Of a stretch of 64,000 nucleotides of DNA, positions 17,103-26,231 are shown piece by piece. The translations under genes and the position numbers were made by a program. The notes beneath the pieces are model-generated. The model saw nothing but the letters and a program-made list of their open reading frames with translations. It was not told where the DNA came from and ran no database searches. Source of the DNA: Singulisphaera sp. GP187 (GTDB lineage Bacteria > Planctomycetota > Planctomycetia > Isosphaerales > Isosphaeraceae); assembly GCF_900129635.1 (NCBI RefSeq), contig NZ_FSRB01000001.1, positions 5,297,501-5,361,500 on the forward strand, written 5' to 3'. Each line of letters begins with the position of its first letter. Positions within the stretch are counted from its first letter, which is position 1.

Positions 17103-18071
17103 ATGCGTCGACGTACGTTGTTGCAATCCGGTCTCGGGGCGGTCGGAAGCCTGCTCCTCGCCGGTCCGGCGCGGGGAGATGGCCCGCACGGCGATTCCGG
17201 CCTGGCCGAGGCCGTCGGCAAGAGCGGGGCTGAGTTCGGCAAGGCCCCGCTCGAAGTCCGCAATCTTGGGGCTCGCCTCGACCTGATCCAAGGCCCCGGC
17301 GGCAACGTGGTGGTGCTGCGCGGGCCGGACGGGCTGGTTGTGGTCGACTCGGGGGTCTCCGCGCGGGGGCAGGAGATCCTCGAGACCGCCAGGCGGGTTG
17401 GAGCCGGCGAGTCCGTCTCCGTGCTGATCAATACCCACTGGCACCCCGACCATGCGGGAGGCAACGAACCGTTCGGCCGAGCCGGAGCGACGATCGTCGC
17501 AAGCGCCCCGACGCGCAAGCGGCTCATGACCGCGCAATCCATCGAACTCTTGAAGCTGACCATCCCGGCCTCGCCTCCCGCGGCGTGGCCCATCCTGACG
17601 TTTGATGAGGGGGAACTCCACGTCGGCGACGAGACGATCCACCTGGTCGCGGTTCCCCCCGCGCACACCGACGGCGATCTGATCGCCCACTTCACCCAAC
17701 GCGACCTGATCCACACCGGCGACCTGTTCTCGAACGGCCTCTACCCCTACATCGATGGCTCGAGCCGGGGCTGGATCGGCGGCATGATTGCTGCGGCCGA
17801 GCGCCTTTTGAAACTTGCCGGACCGAACACGAAGTTCATCCCCGGACACGGTCCGATCGCGAACCGGGCGGACCTCGTCGTTTTTCGCAAGATGCTCGTC
17901 ACCGTCTACGACCGAGTCGCCCCCTTGTTCGACGCCGGCAAGTCCGCCGACGAGGTCGTCGCCGCCAAACCGACCAAGGATTTCGACGCGACCTGGGCCA
18001 GCGGGTTCTTCACCGGCGACATGTTCACCCGGTTCGTCCACGACGGCCTGGCGAAGCGCCGCGGCTCCTGA
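17103..18071 (+). CDS. Exported metallo-beta-lactamase fold hydrolase
   Basis: 322 residues. The N-terminus MRRRTLLQSGLGAVGSLLLA is a signal peptide of Tat-like character without a complete twin-Arg motif. The MBL fold is shown by VVVLRGPDGLVVVDSGVS, the zinc motif HWHPDHAGG (HxHxDH), the His in HTDGDLIAHF, DLIHTGDLFSNG and FIPGHG. It resembles MBL proteins of the SoxH/quinoprotein-relay type rather than true beta-lactamases. Substrate is unknown. It follows the ArsR gene by 165 bases with a dyad in the gap. GAGG lies upstream of ATG 17103. Confidence 0.88.
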   Translation: MRRRTLLQSGLGAVGSLLLAGPARGDGPHGDSGLAEAVGKSGAEFGKAPLEVRNLGARLDLIQGPGGNVVVLRGPDGLVVVDSGVSARGQEILETARRVGAGESVSVLINTHWHPDHAGGNEPFGRAGATIVASAPTRKRLMTAQSIELLKLTIPASPPAAWPILTFDEGELHVGDETIHLVAVPPAHTDGDLIAHFTQRDLIHTGDLFSNGLYPYIDGSSRGWIGGMIAAAERLLKLAGPNTKFIPGHGPIANRADLVVFRKMLVTVYDRVAPLFDAGKSADEVVAAKPTKDFDATWASGFFTGDMFTRFVHDGLAKRRGS

Positions 18072-18107
18072 TCCTGAAGCCAATCCATCGATCGTCCCAA
18101 GCCGCTT

Positions 18108-18806
18108 TCATTGCCCCGGCACCGAGAGTGGCTTGCCATTGTCCTTCGGCCCGAGCGTCAGCAGGAACGGTACGGCGACCTTGGCCCAGGCCTCGGGGCT
18201 GAGAAAATGCTTCGCTCGGCCTCCGAAGGTGGTCTGCAACATCTCCGTGTCGATGATCCCGGGGTTCAGCGGGACGGCGGCCAGGCCCGTCGGGAGTTCC
18301 TGGGCCAGCGCACGCGTCAGACCCTCAATGGCCCATTTGGTCGCGCAGTAGGGAGCGACCTCGGGCGCGGTGGAGCGGCCCCAGCCCGAGCTGAAGTTGA
18401 CGATCACCCCGGTTTCGCGCTCGATCATCGCCGGGACGAAGGCGCGGAGAACGTTGGCGACCCCCTTGAGGTTGACGTCGACGACCCGGTCGAACTCGTC
18501 GGCCCCGACCTTCCACAAGGGCGCATTCCGGTTGATCAGGGCCGCGTTGTTGAGCAGCAGATCAGGCGGTCCGAGCCGATCGAGGACGTCAGTCGCCCAG
18601 GCCCTGACTTGGCCATCGTCGGCGACGTCAACCGCCGTGAAGTCATGGGACGCACCGAACTCCTCGCGTAGCCGCGCGATCGCGCCGGCCGTTCGCCCGC
18701 AGCCGACGACGGTGTGACCGAGCTCGGCGAACTCCACCGCCATCGCGCGGCCGAGCCCGCGGGTGGCCCCTGTGATCAGAATCCGTTTCCGCGCTCCCTG
18801 GATCAT
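18108..18806 (-). CDS. Short-chain dehydrogenase/reductase
   Basis: 232 residues with a classical SDR layout: ILITGATRGLGRAMA (TGxxxGxG cofactor loop), CGRTAGAIARL, DFTAVDVADD, LLLNNAALINRNAP (NNA motif), VIVNFSSGWG with the catalytic Ser, and the YCATK active site. The Arg after the second beta strand suggests NADP(H). The substrate cannot be assigned. GGTGAAGG precedes ATG 18806. It is convergent with the metallo-hydrolase gene. Confidence 0.92.
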   Translation of the reverse strand: MIQGARKRILITGATRGLGRAMAVEFAELGHTVVGCGRTAGAIARLREEFGASHDFTAVDVADDGQVRAWATDVLDRLGPPDLLLNNAALINRNAPLWKVGADEFDRVVDVNLKGVANVLRAFVPAMIERETGVIVNFSSGWGRSTAPEVAPYCATKWAIEGLTRALAQELPTGLAAVPLNPGIIDTEMLQTTFGGRAKHFLSPEAWAKVAVPFLLTLGPKDNGKPLSVPGQ

Positions 18807-19515
18807 CCTTCACCCCTCCTCGAGCCTCAAGACTTTCGTCAAAGGTGGGCGAGGTCCCTCTCGACTCAAAGATGGTCGCGTGATCGCTGAACTGGAGACG
18901 ATCCGCGACGATCAGGTGTTCTTGAGGAACTTGGACCACACTTCGGAACTCCCACTTCCCCGGACATTACATTTCTAACCCGCGATAGGCATGAGGAGCC
19001 AGCCGCGTCAGGGAATGCCCCGAGCCGAGCGCCGCGCTTGTAAACAGGCCGAGGGCCGGCCTTGCCCGGAGAAAATCTTGAAAGAAAAATCCAACCGCGA
19101 CATCGCCTCGGTGCACTACCAAAGGGACGGGTTCAGTCGAGCCGCGGGTTGGCGCTGCCCCGCGATCCACCTTTGGCGATTGGGGCAGGGTGGCGGTGAG
19201 CCGTGACAGGGCGGGCTCACCTCGGAGACGAGTCTCCCGCATGAATCGCATAAGAAAGGCTGCAAGTCCCTCCAAGAAACCGGAGAGCGACCCCTTTTAC
19301 CGGCCCCGTGAGCGGAGCGGGTCGGCGTGATTGCGCCGATGGCGAGGGCCTGTTGAGCGGCCCCACCCTCTTGCGCCGGCGATACACCATAACTGGTGTC
19401 GAAGACCAGAAGGGAGCGACATGGCCGATTGTGCCTGCACGACACGGCCGAGCCGCTCTTCTGGAGCGTCCTCATTAACCCGATTTTCATCTTGGTCCTT
19501 GCTCGGAGGTCGACC
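18807..19515. other. Long intergenic region without a supportable gene
   Basis: About 700 bases between the SDR gene and the divergent TIGR03118 gene. Open frames here have neither ribosome sites nor recognisable products. It must hold promoters for both neighbours. Confidence 0.45.
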
Positions 19516-21030
19516 TTGTTTACCGGAATTCGTCGCGCACGCCGTTTCCAGGCCAGCCCCTGTCCGGAAGCCCTTGATGACCGTTGCCTGTTGTCCGGCA
19601 ACGTCCTGCAGACCAACCTGGTGTCGGATCTACCGGGCGTCGCTCAGCTCCAGGACCCCAACCTGGTCAACCCGTGGGGTATCTCGGAAAGCAGCGGCAG
19701 CCCCTTCTGGCTCTCGGACAACAACGCCGGCGTGTCCACGCTCTACAACGCCCCGGGCGCCCCCAACGCGCCGGTCACGCTCAACCCGCTGGTTGTGAGC
19801 ATCCCGGCGCCCGGCGCTCCGCTCGGCACCGGCGGAACTCCCACCGGGACCGTGTTCAACATCAACGGGGGCGCGACGGGGGGATTCAAGGTCAGTGGGG
19901 TCGACAAGAACGGAAACCCGATCACCGCCTCCGCGATCTTCCTGTTCGCCACCGAGGACGGTACCCTCGTCGGCTGGAACCCTGCCGTCAATCCCACGGG
20001 ATTTGACCCGGCGAAGGCCGGCAAATACGCCATCATCGTCGCGGACAACTCCGGGAATAACTTCACGGTGACCGATCCCGCCAGGCAAACTGGGGCGGTC
20101 TACAAGGGCCTAACCATTGCCAGCAGCGCCACGCCCGGCACGCCGATCTTTGCGTCCGACTCCAATACGACGACGGTGCTCTACGCCGCCAACTTCCGCT
20201 CCGGCAAGGTCGAGGTCTACGACACCAACTTCAAGGCCGTCACGCTGGCGGCGGGCGCGTTCGCCGACACGAACCTCCCCGGCGGCTACGCCCCGTTCAA
20301 CGTGCAGGTCCTGGGCAGCAAGGTCTATGTCACCTACGCCAAGCAGGACGCCAACAAGCACGACGACGTGAGCGGCCAGGGCCACGGCTTCGTCGACGTG
20401 TTCAACCTGGACGGAACGCCGGGCCTGCCCGGCGGGAACGAGCGCCTGGTTTCGCGCGGCCCGCTCGACTCGCCGTGGGGCCTGGCGCTGGCGCCCTCAA
20501 GCTTCGGGGACCTCAGCGGTGACCTGCTGGTGGGCAACTTTGGGAGCGGCTTCATCGATGTCTTCAACCCCACGACCGGCGAGTTCATGGGCAACCTGAA
20601 GGACCCCGACGGCGAGCCCATCCAGATCGATGGGCTGTGGGCGCTGCAGGTCGGCAACGGCGGCAATGGCGGCAACGCCAACACGGTGTACTTCACCGCC
20701 GGTCTCTTCAACGAGACGCATGGCCTGTTCGGCTCACTGGCGCCGGTGGCCCCGGGCACCCCGGAAGGGCCCGCCGAGCAGCAAAGGGTGACGGCCTTCC
20801 AGGACGTGTTCCAGTTGGCCGTGCAAAGCCTCAACATGGACCTCAGCAGCGGGGCATCGAAGGCGCAGCTCCGGCAAGACCTGCTGGCGGTCGATTCGGC
20901 CCTGCGGGACTTTGTCAATGCCGAGGTGAACTTCGTGTTCGACTCGCTCGCCGACCGGGGGGGCCATCGGTCCTCTCACCGCCGCCTGGACGACATCTTC
21001 TCGATCCTGGGCAGTCACGACAGAAATTGA
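19516..21030 (+). CDS. TIGR03118 family exported protein with LEPR-XLL-type signal
   Basis: 504 residues from TTG 19516, which has GGAGG at 19505-19509. The N-terminal basic stretch leads into EALDDRCLLSG, a variant of the LEPR-XLL export signal also carried by the giant surface protein. The body is the TIGR03118 fold, a propeller-like domain with NLVSDLPGVAQLQDPNLVNP, WGISESSGSPFWLSDNNAGV, GFVDVFNLDGTPG, SPWGLALAPSSFGDLSGDLL and VGNFGSGFIDVFNP. The last 80 residues are a helical tail. Family function is unknown; surface location is inferred. A strong terminator follows. Confidence 0.88.
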   Translation: MFTGIRRARRFQASPCPEALDDRCLLSGNVLQTNLVSDLPGVAQLQDPNLVNPWGISESSGSPFWLSDNNAGVSTLYNAPGAPNAPVTLNPLVVSIPAPGAPLGTGGTPTGTVFNINGGATGGFKVSGVDKNGNPITASAIFLFATEDGTLVGWNPAVNPTGFDPAKAGKYAIIVADNSGNNFTVTDPARQTGAVYKGLTIASSATPGTPIFASDSNTTTVLYAANFRSGKVEVYDTNFKAVTLAAGAFADTNLPGGYAPFNVQVLGSKVYVTYAKQDANKHDDVSGQGHGFVDVFNLDGTPGLPGGNERLVSRGPLDSPWGLALAPSSFGDLSGDLLVGNFGSGFIDVFNPTTGEFMGNLKDPDGEPIQIDGLWALQVGNGGNGGNANTVYFTAGLFNETHGLFGSLAPVAPGTPEGPAEQQRVTAFQDVFQLAVQSLNMDLSSGASKAQLRQDLLAVDSALRDFVNAEVNFVFDSLADRGGHRSSHRRLDDIFSILGSHDRN

Positions 21031-21077
21031 CGGGAGGCCGAGCCCGGGCCCGACGGTGGTCCCAGGACCGAAAAGGG

Positions 21078-21111
21078 ACGAGGGCTCTTCGCCGCGAAGA
21101 GCCCTCGTTTT
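21078..21111 (+). terminator. Rho-independent terminator
   Basis: A perfect 14-bp stem (21078-21091 with 21095-21108) closes a CCG loop and runs into a TTTT tract. It lies 48 bases after the TIGR03118 gene, whose transcript it ends. Confidence 0.85.
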
Positions 21112-21253
21112 GTCAATTAATGCAAGGTTGTTTGTGTGTTGTGGGGGCCGCGTTAGAAGTAGGCACTCTTGAACCCGAGGTTTGCTCTTCGTATCCTCAA
21201 CCGTCGCTCGAGGCGCCTCCAATATCCCATCTCACGGATATGGTTAATCCACG

Positions 21254-21721
21254 ATGAAATCGACGAACGCTCCAGGCGACCATGTCGTCTATTCGGTGGT
21301 CGGCGACCGCTACACGTTCCTGCTCACGGGTGCCCAGACCGGGGGCGCTTACTCCGTCCTCGATTTCTACGTGCCGCCGGGGAGCGGCTCACCGCCCCAC
21401 GTCCATCGTCGCGAAGACGAGGCGTTTTACGTCATCGACGGCGAGTTCGAGTTCATCGTGGCCGGCGAGCCGGTCCGGGTCACTGCCGGTGGATTCCTCT
21501 TCGCTCACCGCGACATCCCCCACAACTTCACGAACGTCGGCTCAACCCCCGGCAGGATGATCGTCACGATCACGCCCGCCGGCTTGGAAGCGTTCTTTGC
21601 CGAAGTGGGCACGCGGCTTCAGAGTCGCGATGATGCGCCGATTCCACTGTCGCCGGAGGACATCGCCAGGCTGATCGAGGCCGCCCCAAGGTATGGCCTG
21701 GAAATTCTGAACGCGTTCTGA
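21254..21721 (+). CDS. Cupin domain protein
   Basis: 155 residues with one cupin barrel: GSGSPPHVHRREDEAFYVIDG is motif 1 (HxH, then E, then G), and GGFLFAHRDIPHNFTNVG is motif 2 with the last metal His. VIDGEFEFIVAGEPV lies between them. Such single-domain cupins bind Fe, Mn or Zn and include quercetinase-like dioxygenases and sugar-binding proteins; the substrate is not evident. It ends convergent with the DUF1648 gene. Confidence 0.88.
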   Translation: MKSTNAPGDHVVYSVVGDRYTFLLTGAQTGGAYSVLDFYVPPGSGSPPHVHRREDEAFYVIDGEFEFIVAGEPVRVTAGGFLFAHRDIPHNFTNVGSTPGRMIVTITPAGLEAFFAEVGTRLQSRDDAPIPLSPEDIARLIEAAPRYGLEILNAF

Positions 21722-21798
21722 ACGGAACTGAAGCGGAGCCGAATCCCGTGAGGCTCGATTCCGTGAGAGTCGTCGTATCTGCATGACAAGATTATTAA

Positions 21799-22317
21799 TT
21801 AATTCTCATTCTGGCTCGGGATCCGCCATGACCGGGTCGCGGAGAATCCGATGATTCCACCGAGCCCGATCAGGAAAGCCACCAGTAAGCCGAGCCCTTC
21901 TCCGGGCGGAAGGCGGACGGGATCGGCTCGATTGGCCCGGACGATCAGCAGGTGCAGGGCGATGAAGAGTGCCGTGGTGAGGCAGGCGATCCAGAGGCCG
22001 AGGCTGAAGAGCTTGTCCTGGGTCTCTCGCCGACGTTCGGGCGCCAGCCAGTAGGCCCGATCCGGGATGTTGATCAGGGAGTCGGCGAGGAACCGTGAGA
22101 GATAGGTTGAGCCGGCACAGACCAAGGCGGTAAAGGCGGCCGTCCCCAGGGTGAACGCCGCGTGGGTGGGGCGTGACATCCAGCCGTTGGGCACGCCGTT
22201 GAACCCGAAATGGGTCGCGACTCGTTCGGGCAGCCAGGGATTGGATACGATCACCAGGGCGACCAGTAGGCTGTAGAGAACGACCAGCACGGCGATCGCG
22301 GATTTGGGACGGTTCAT
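21799..22317 (-). CDS. DUF1648 (SdpI-like) membrane protein
   Basis: 172 residues with four predicted membrane helices. The first helix (AIAVLVVLYSLLVALVIV) is followed by the DUF1648 signature PERVATHFGFNGVPNGWMSR. Later helices are AAFTALVCAGSTYL, LGLWIACLTTALFIALHLLI and GLLVAFLIGLGGIIGF. SdpI-type proteins give immunity to toxic peptides in Bacillus, but most homologues are uncharacterised. ATG 22317 follows AAGGAA. It is divergent from the SDR gene at 22412, sharing a 94-base promoter gap. Confidence 0.85.
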   Translation of the reverse strand: MNRPKSAIAVLVVLYSLLVALVIVSNPWLPERVATHFGFNGVPNGWMSRPTHAAFTLGTAAFTALVCAGSTYLSRFLADSLINIPDRAYWLAPERRRETQDKLFSLGLWIACLTTALFIALHLLIVRANRADPVRLPPGEGLGLLVAFLIGLGGIIGFSATRSWRIPSQNEN

Positions 22318-22411
22318 GGCGTTCCTTGCCGCATGGCGAGAGCATTTGACCCAGACCTTGATTTTAAACGTTCTGAACGGACGACTCCAACTCAAGCGAA
22401 GAAAGGGCACG

Positions 22412-23050
22412 ATGGCCGACAAGCAAGGGGTTCGCTGGCGTGTCTTGGTCGTTGGGGCCACCGGCACCCTCGGCCGCGCTGTGGCGGCCGAACTGGGTGC
22501 TCGGCACGAGATCATCAGCGCGGGGCGAACGTCGGGCGATTTGCGCCTCGATCTGAGTGACGCGGCCAGTATCTGCGACGCGCTGGCGCAAGTGGGCAAG
22601 CTCGATGCGGTCGTGTCTGCCGCGGGGCATGTTGAGTTCGCCCCGTTGGCCGACTTTCAGCCGGCCGGGATCGGTGAGTCCCGGCACACGCTCGGCTTGA
22701 CGAGCAAACTTCTTGGCCAGATCAATCTCGCCTTGGCCGCTCGCGACCAGTTGCGCGACGGCGGCTCGATCACGTTGACGACGGGCATCACTTTTGAGCA
22801 TCCGATTGCCGGGGGATCGTCGGCCAGTATGGTCAATGGCGCCCTTGAGGGCTTCGTTCGCTCCGCGGCCATCGAACTGCCGCGCGGCCTCCGGATCAAC
22901 GCCGTCAGTCCCAATGTGCTCGTCGAGGCGTCTCCCGCAATCCGGGCGATTTTTCCCGGATTTGAGCCCGTGCCGGCCGCCCGTGCGGCCCTGGCGTTCA
23001 CGAGGAGCGTCGAGGGGCGGCAAACCGGCCAGGTCTACCGCGTTTTTTGA
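22412..23050 (+). CDS. SDR-fold protein without the YxxxK catalytic pair
   Basis: 212 residues. The Rossmann start VLVVGATGTLGRAVAAELG and VVSAAGHVEF are present, as are LTTGITFEHPIAGGSSASMV and LRINAVSPNVLVEASP. The position of the usual YxxxK is occupied by SSASMVNGALEG, so the catalytic Tyr and Lys are missing. Proteins of this short SDR subgroup are common and annotated simply as short-chain dehydrogenases. It may bind NAD(P) without classical catalysis. The start has AAAGGGC upstream. Confidence 0.85.
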   Translation: MADKQGVRWRVLVVGATGTLGRAVAAELGARHEIISAGRTSGDLRLDLSDAASICDALAQVGKLDAVVSAAGHVEFAPLADFQPAGIGESRHTLGLTSKLLGQINLALAARDQLRDGGSITLTTGITFEHPIAGGSSASMVNGALEGFVRSAAIELPRGLRINAVSPNVLVEASPAIRAIFPGFEPVPAARAALAFTRSVEGRQTGQVYRVF

Positions 23051-23292
23051 GGCCGTCCAGGGAAAGGCCCTTTGCTCGAGCCTCCTCCTCAATCGTGGGC
23101 CGTGTCCACCCGCCTTCATTCGCTCGCTCCCAGCCAAAAGCGAAGGAGCCGACCGGGAATTACGGTTCGGCTTTCGGCGAGGTCCGAGAAACCTGATAAA
23201 TAAAAAGTTGCCATACTTTATAATTTAGTCGATAATCGCTCGATAGTGTGCTGAGGAACGGTGGTGGAACCCCGATGAAGTGAGGATCGCCG

Positions 23293-23613
23293 ATGAGCGG
23301 CCCAGACCCGACTCCGGACGCGCGGCGGCCGACCAAGCCAAATACGCCCCAATCGTTGCCTGCCGAAGAACTGAGTTCCGCGACGCAGGGCAGGCTTCTT
23401 GATCTCATCCGAAAACAAGTGGTTCGCTCGCTCGGCTCCCCGGCCGACTTGCTGGCGGTCCACGTACGACCGCTTTGGGACGATCGCTACCGCGTGAATG
23501 TGGTCGTCGGCAAGGAATACACGTCCTCCAAGATCATTCAAAGCTTTTTCTTGGCGGCCGACAGCGACGGCAACATCATTCGGTCCTCCCCGGAGGTCAC
23601 CCGTCTCTATTGA
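23293..23613 (+). CDS. Conserved-looking hypothetical protein
   Basis: 106 residues. The first 30 are proline-rich and probably disordered; residues 31-106 (LLDLIRKQVVRSLGSPADLL, HVRPLWDDRYRVNVVVG, SFFLAADSDGNIIRSSP) look like a small alpha/beta domain. No family was recognised, but the codon use fits the neighbours. An AT-rich patch containing TATAAT (23219-23224) lies 68 bases upstream and could be a promoter. Confidence 0.6.
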   Translation: MSGPDPTPDARRPTKPNTPQSLPAEELSSATQGRLLDLIRKQVVRSLGSPADLLAVHVRPLWDDRYRVNVVVGKEYTSSKIIQSFFLAADSDGNIIRSSPEVTRLY

Positions 23614-24019
23614 ACGGTAAAGCGCCTGTCTGAAAAAAAGCCGTCCCCCCCAATCGGCCTTATACCCCCTCCTCTTCCCTCACCGCGCAAGAAAACCCCT
23701 TGTGCGGCGAGGTCCATTCGAATCCCGGCGCAGTGGGCTTCACCATTCGCCGTCGATTGTCCCGCCGTTCAGCCGCAATGGGCGTTCCAATTCCCGTTCT
23801 GGATTGCGCTCGGCTCGGTTCTCGCAAAGACCGGGGCTTCGCTGAGCGGTTGGTCTCGGTTTTCCTTGATTGATTTTCTGACTGATGGGCGACCATAGCG
23901 ATGCGAAGGCCGCTGGGCGTCACGGGTTGAATCTAACCCTTGGCGTCCAGCGGCTTGCACATGATTCAACATCAAGGAAGGCCAAGTCCACCTGTTGAGG
24001 GTGGTCCGGAGCATGCGTG
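23614..24019. other. Intergenic region without a clear gene
   Basis: Open frames on the minus strand (for example 23660-23923) have no ribosome site and a composition unlike nearby proteins. No RNA or repeat was recognised. Confidence 0.4.
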
Positions 24020-24190
24020 ATGAAGGCCCGGCTGGCCGCGCACCCGACGGGGACGATTTGTCCCCAGGTCAAGGGGCCGGGTCGGATGATCTTTTTCGTT
24101 TTGACTTGCATCGCATCCGCTTTAGGTTTCTGCTGGATCTTCATGTCAGCACTGATGGGGCCGTCCGGCGAGCGAGCCGAACGGCCTTGA
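24020..24190 (+). CDS. Possible small single-span membrane protein
   Basis: A 56-codon frame encodes a short basic N-terminus, one hydrophobic segment (MIFFVLTCIASALGFCWIFM) and a charged tail. It ends 30 bases before the CBM9-like gene, in the same direction, which fits a leader gene in that operon. The ribosome site is weak (CCGGAG). It could be chance. Confidence 0.3.
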   Translation: MKARLAAHPTGTICPQVKGPGRMIFFVLTCIASALGFCWIFMSALMGPSGERAERP

Positions 24191-24220
24191 TCGGGGAAAT
24201 CTCAAAGGGGAGAAGTGCTT

Positions 24221-25165
24221 ATGTCCGCCGAAGAAGCCGTAACTCCTTCTTCTTCCGAATCCAAGCCCAGATCCGCGCGGCGAGGCTGGTTGCTGCGGGT
24301 GAGCGTGCCGGGGATGATGGTTTTGGTGGCCCTGGTTGCGGGTGGCCTGGTGGTCTACCAGAGGTATATCCAGAAGCCGGACGACCGATTGACGATCGTG
24401 GCCGCTTACGGGAAGCCATCGCCCATCGCCGACGGTGTTATCGGCAAGAACGAATATGGTGCCCCTGTTTCGATCAGTTGGACCGAGGATAGTATGCTCG
24501 CCGCGTTTCAGGAGCATCTCATCGACCCGACCAAGAGCCTGATTCCCGGGGACTCGTCAACCGCTCCGATCGTGGTGGACCCGACGAAGAGTAAGACACC
24601 CGCTGACTTGAGCCTCGTCGTCTACGCCGCCTATTCCGACAAGTCGCTGTTCCTGGCCTTCCGGGTGCGCGATCAATTCGTCGACGCCGATGAGAACGAC
24701 CGGACGAATCCGGAATACAATGATGGCGTGGAGGTCTTCATCGACGGGGACCGGGTTGCCAATGACTTTATATCAGACCCCGGCAACGGGACGGTGAGAG
24801 GGTCGAGCGAGGGGTTCCAGCTACTCGTCAACGCGGCCGGGCACCGGAAAACGATTGCGTCGGATTTCACCGACGTGGACTGGAAGGCGACCGCCAAGAA
24901 GACCGACGACGGTTATCTCGTCGAGATGGAAATCCCGCTGGCGCTGATCGACACCAAGGACGGCGCGGCCTACGCTCCCGCCGCCGCCGGCTCCCTGCTT
25001 CACTTCGCGCTTGCGATTACCGACAATGACGCGGAGGTGAGTCGGCAGACGAGCTACGCCTATCTTCGGACCTCGGCGCAGACGGCGTCGCCCTGGATCG
25101 GTCGCGAGGGGGCCTGGAGTTTTGCCATCAAGCTGGAACCGCGAGGTTTGTTGCCGCTGTGGTGA
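24221..25165 (+). CDS. Membrane-anchored CBM9/DOMON-like carbohydrate-binding protein
   Basis: 314 residues. A cytoplasmic Ser/Arg-rich start precedes one transmembrane helix (GMMVLVALVAGGLVVYQRYI), after which residues about 60-300 face outward. The outer domain follows the CBM9-like pattern: YGKPSPIADGVIGKNEYG, LFLAFRVRDQFVD, NPEYNDGVEVFIDGD and GYLVEMEIPLALID. Such domains bind sugars or haem; no enzyme module is attached. AGGGGAGAAG precedes ATG 24221. Confidence 0.8.
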   Translation: MSAEEAVTPSSSESKPRSARRGWLLRVSVPGMMVLVALVAGGLVVYQRYIQKPDDRLTIVAAYGKPSPIADGVIGKNEYGAPVSISWTEDSMLAAFQEHLIDPTKSLIPGDSSTAPIVVDPTKSKTPADLSLVVYAAYSDKSLFLAFRVRDQFVDADENDRTNPEYNDGVEVFIDGDRVANDFISDPGNGTVRGSSEGFQLLVNAAGHRKTIASDFTDVDWKATAKKTDDGYLVEMEIPLALIDTKDGAAYAPAAAGSLLHFALAITDNDAEVSRQTSYAYLRTSAQTASPWIGREGAWSFAIKLEPRGLLPLW

Positions 25166-25294
25166 TGGTGATTCGGATCGCTTCGCCGGATCGGTACCCT
25201 CACACCCCATGGAGGTCAAAGCGCTCGTCCGGCGGTTGGCCCGTCTTGGTCTGAGCGTCCGCCCAATTGGGATTTCGCGAACCTTGGACGAACC

Positions 25295-25972
25295 ATGCTC
25301 GACAATCCGATCTGGAGTGCCCTCGTGACCCGGCAGGCCCGATTTGCCCTGGGTGGGGGGCGTGTCAAACGGTATCCCGCCGACGTCGCGCCGTTCATTG
25401 CCGTCGCTGAGACCGGCCTCGACGCGGAGGCGGAAGCGGAGATGCTCGACCTGGCGACGCCCGGCGAGCGGCTCTCCATGATCGGTGCGGAGCTGTCATT
25501 GCCATCCGGCTGGGAAGTCGAACGCCGTTCCTTGGTGTCCCAGATGGTCTGCGGACGACGCCTCGGCGCCGCGGACGATGGCGAGGATTGCGCCGTGCTC
25601 GGGCCGGACGACGTGCCGGACATGCTCGACCTGACGGCGCGGGTGTTCCCCGGATACTTCCGGCCGCGGACGATCGAGTTGGGGACCTATGTCGGCGTCC
25701 GGCGGGAAGGCCGGCTGATCGCGATGGCGGGCCAGCGGATGGGTCTCGCCAGCCATTGTGAAATCAGCGGCATCTGCACCCACCCCGACCACCGGGGCCA
25801 GGGCCATGCCCGCCGACTCGTCACCACGCTCGTCGACGCGATCTTCCGCGAAGGGCGAGTGCCGTTCCTCCACGTCGACGGCGAAAACAAGGGCGCGAGA
25901 GCCGCTTACGAGAAGCTCGGATTCGTCACCCGTCGTGACCTACCGTTGCTCTGCATCAGGCGTTCGGGATGA
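25295..25972 (+). CDS. GNAT family N-acetyltransferase
   Basis: 225 residues. The N-terminal half is a linker-like region (GRRLGAADDGEDCAVLGPDD), and the C-terminal half is a GNAT/FR47-type fold: GVRREGRLIAMAGQRM, EISGICTHPDHRGQGHARRL (the acetyl-CoA pyrophosphate loop, RGQGHA) and FLHVDGENKGARAAYEKLGF. It would transfer an acetyl group from acetyl-CoA; the acceptor is unknown. Confidence 0.9.
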   Translation: MLDNPIWSALVTRQARFALGGGRVKRYPADVAPFIAVAETGLDAEAEAEMLDLATPGERLSMIGAELSLPSGWEVERRSLVSQMVCGRRLGAADDGEDCAVLGPDDVPDMLDLTARVFPGYFRPRTIELGTYVGVRREGRLIAMAGQRMGLASHCEISGICTHPDHRGQGHARRLVTTLVDAIFREGRVPFLHVDGENKGARAAYEKLGFVTRRDLPLLCIRRSG

Positions 25973-26231
25973 CACCGGTTGTGAATAACTTGGTTTGTCG
26001 ATAATGTTGCTGTGTGCGTGTGATCGGTTGTGCTGGGCTTGACGATGTGACTGACTGCCATCGGCTCCGTACCCGGAACCGATGACTCGTCAGCCAGAAC
26101 ATTCACCCACTGGCAGGTGAGTGCGGAATCTGTGGCACTCCTACCTCCCGCTCGTTTGAGGGGCGTCGCACTTCTCCCGCGACTTTGCATACGATTCCAT
26201 TGATGATCGCGTGAAGAATCCGAACCTTGAG

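Noticed and set aside
23700..23760. TTCGAATCCC, a tRNA T-loop-like string
   Set aside because: Flanks do not pair as T arm or acceptor stem and no anticodon arm is found.
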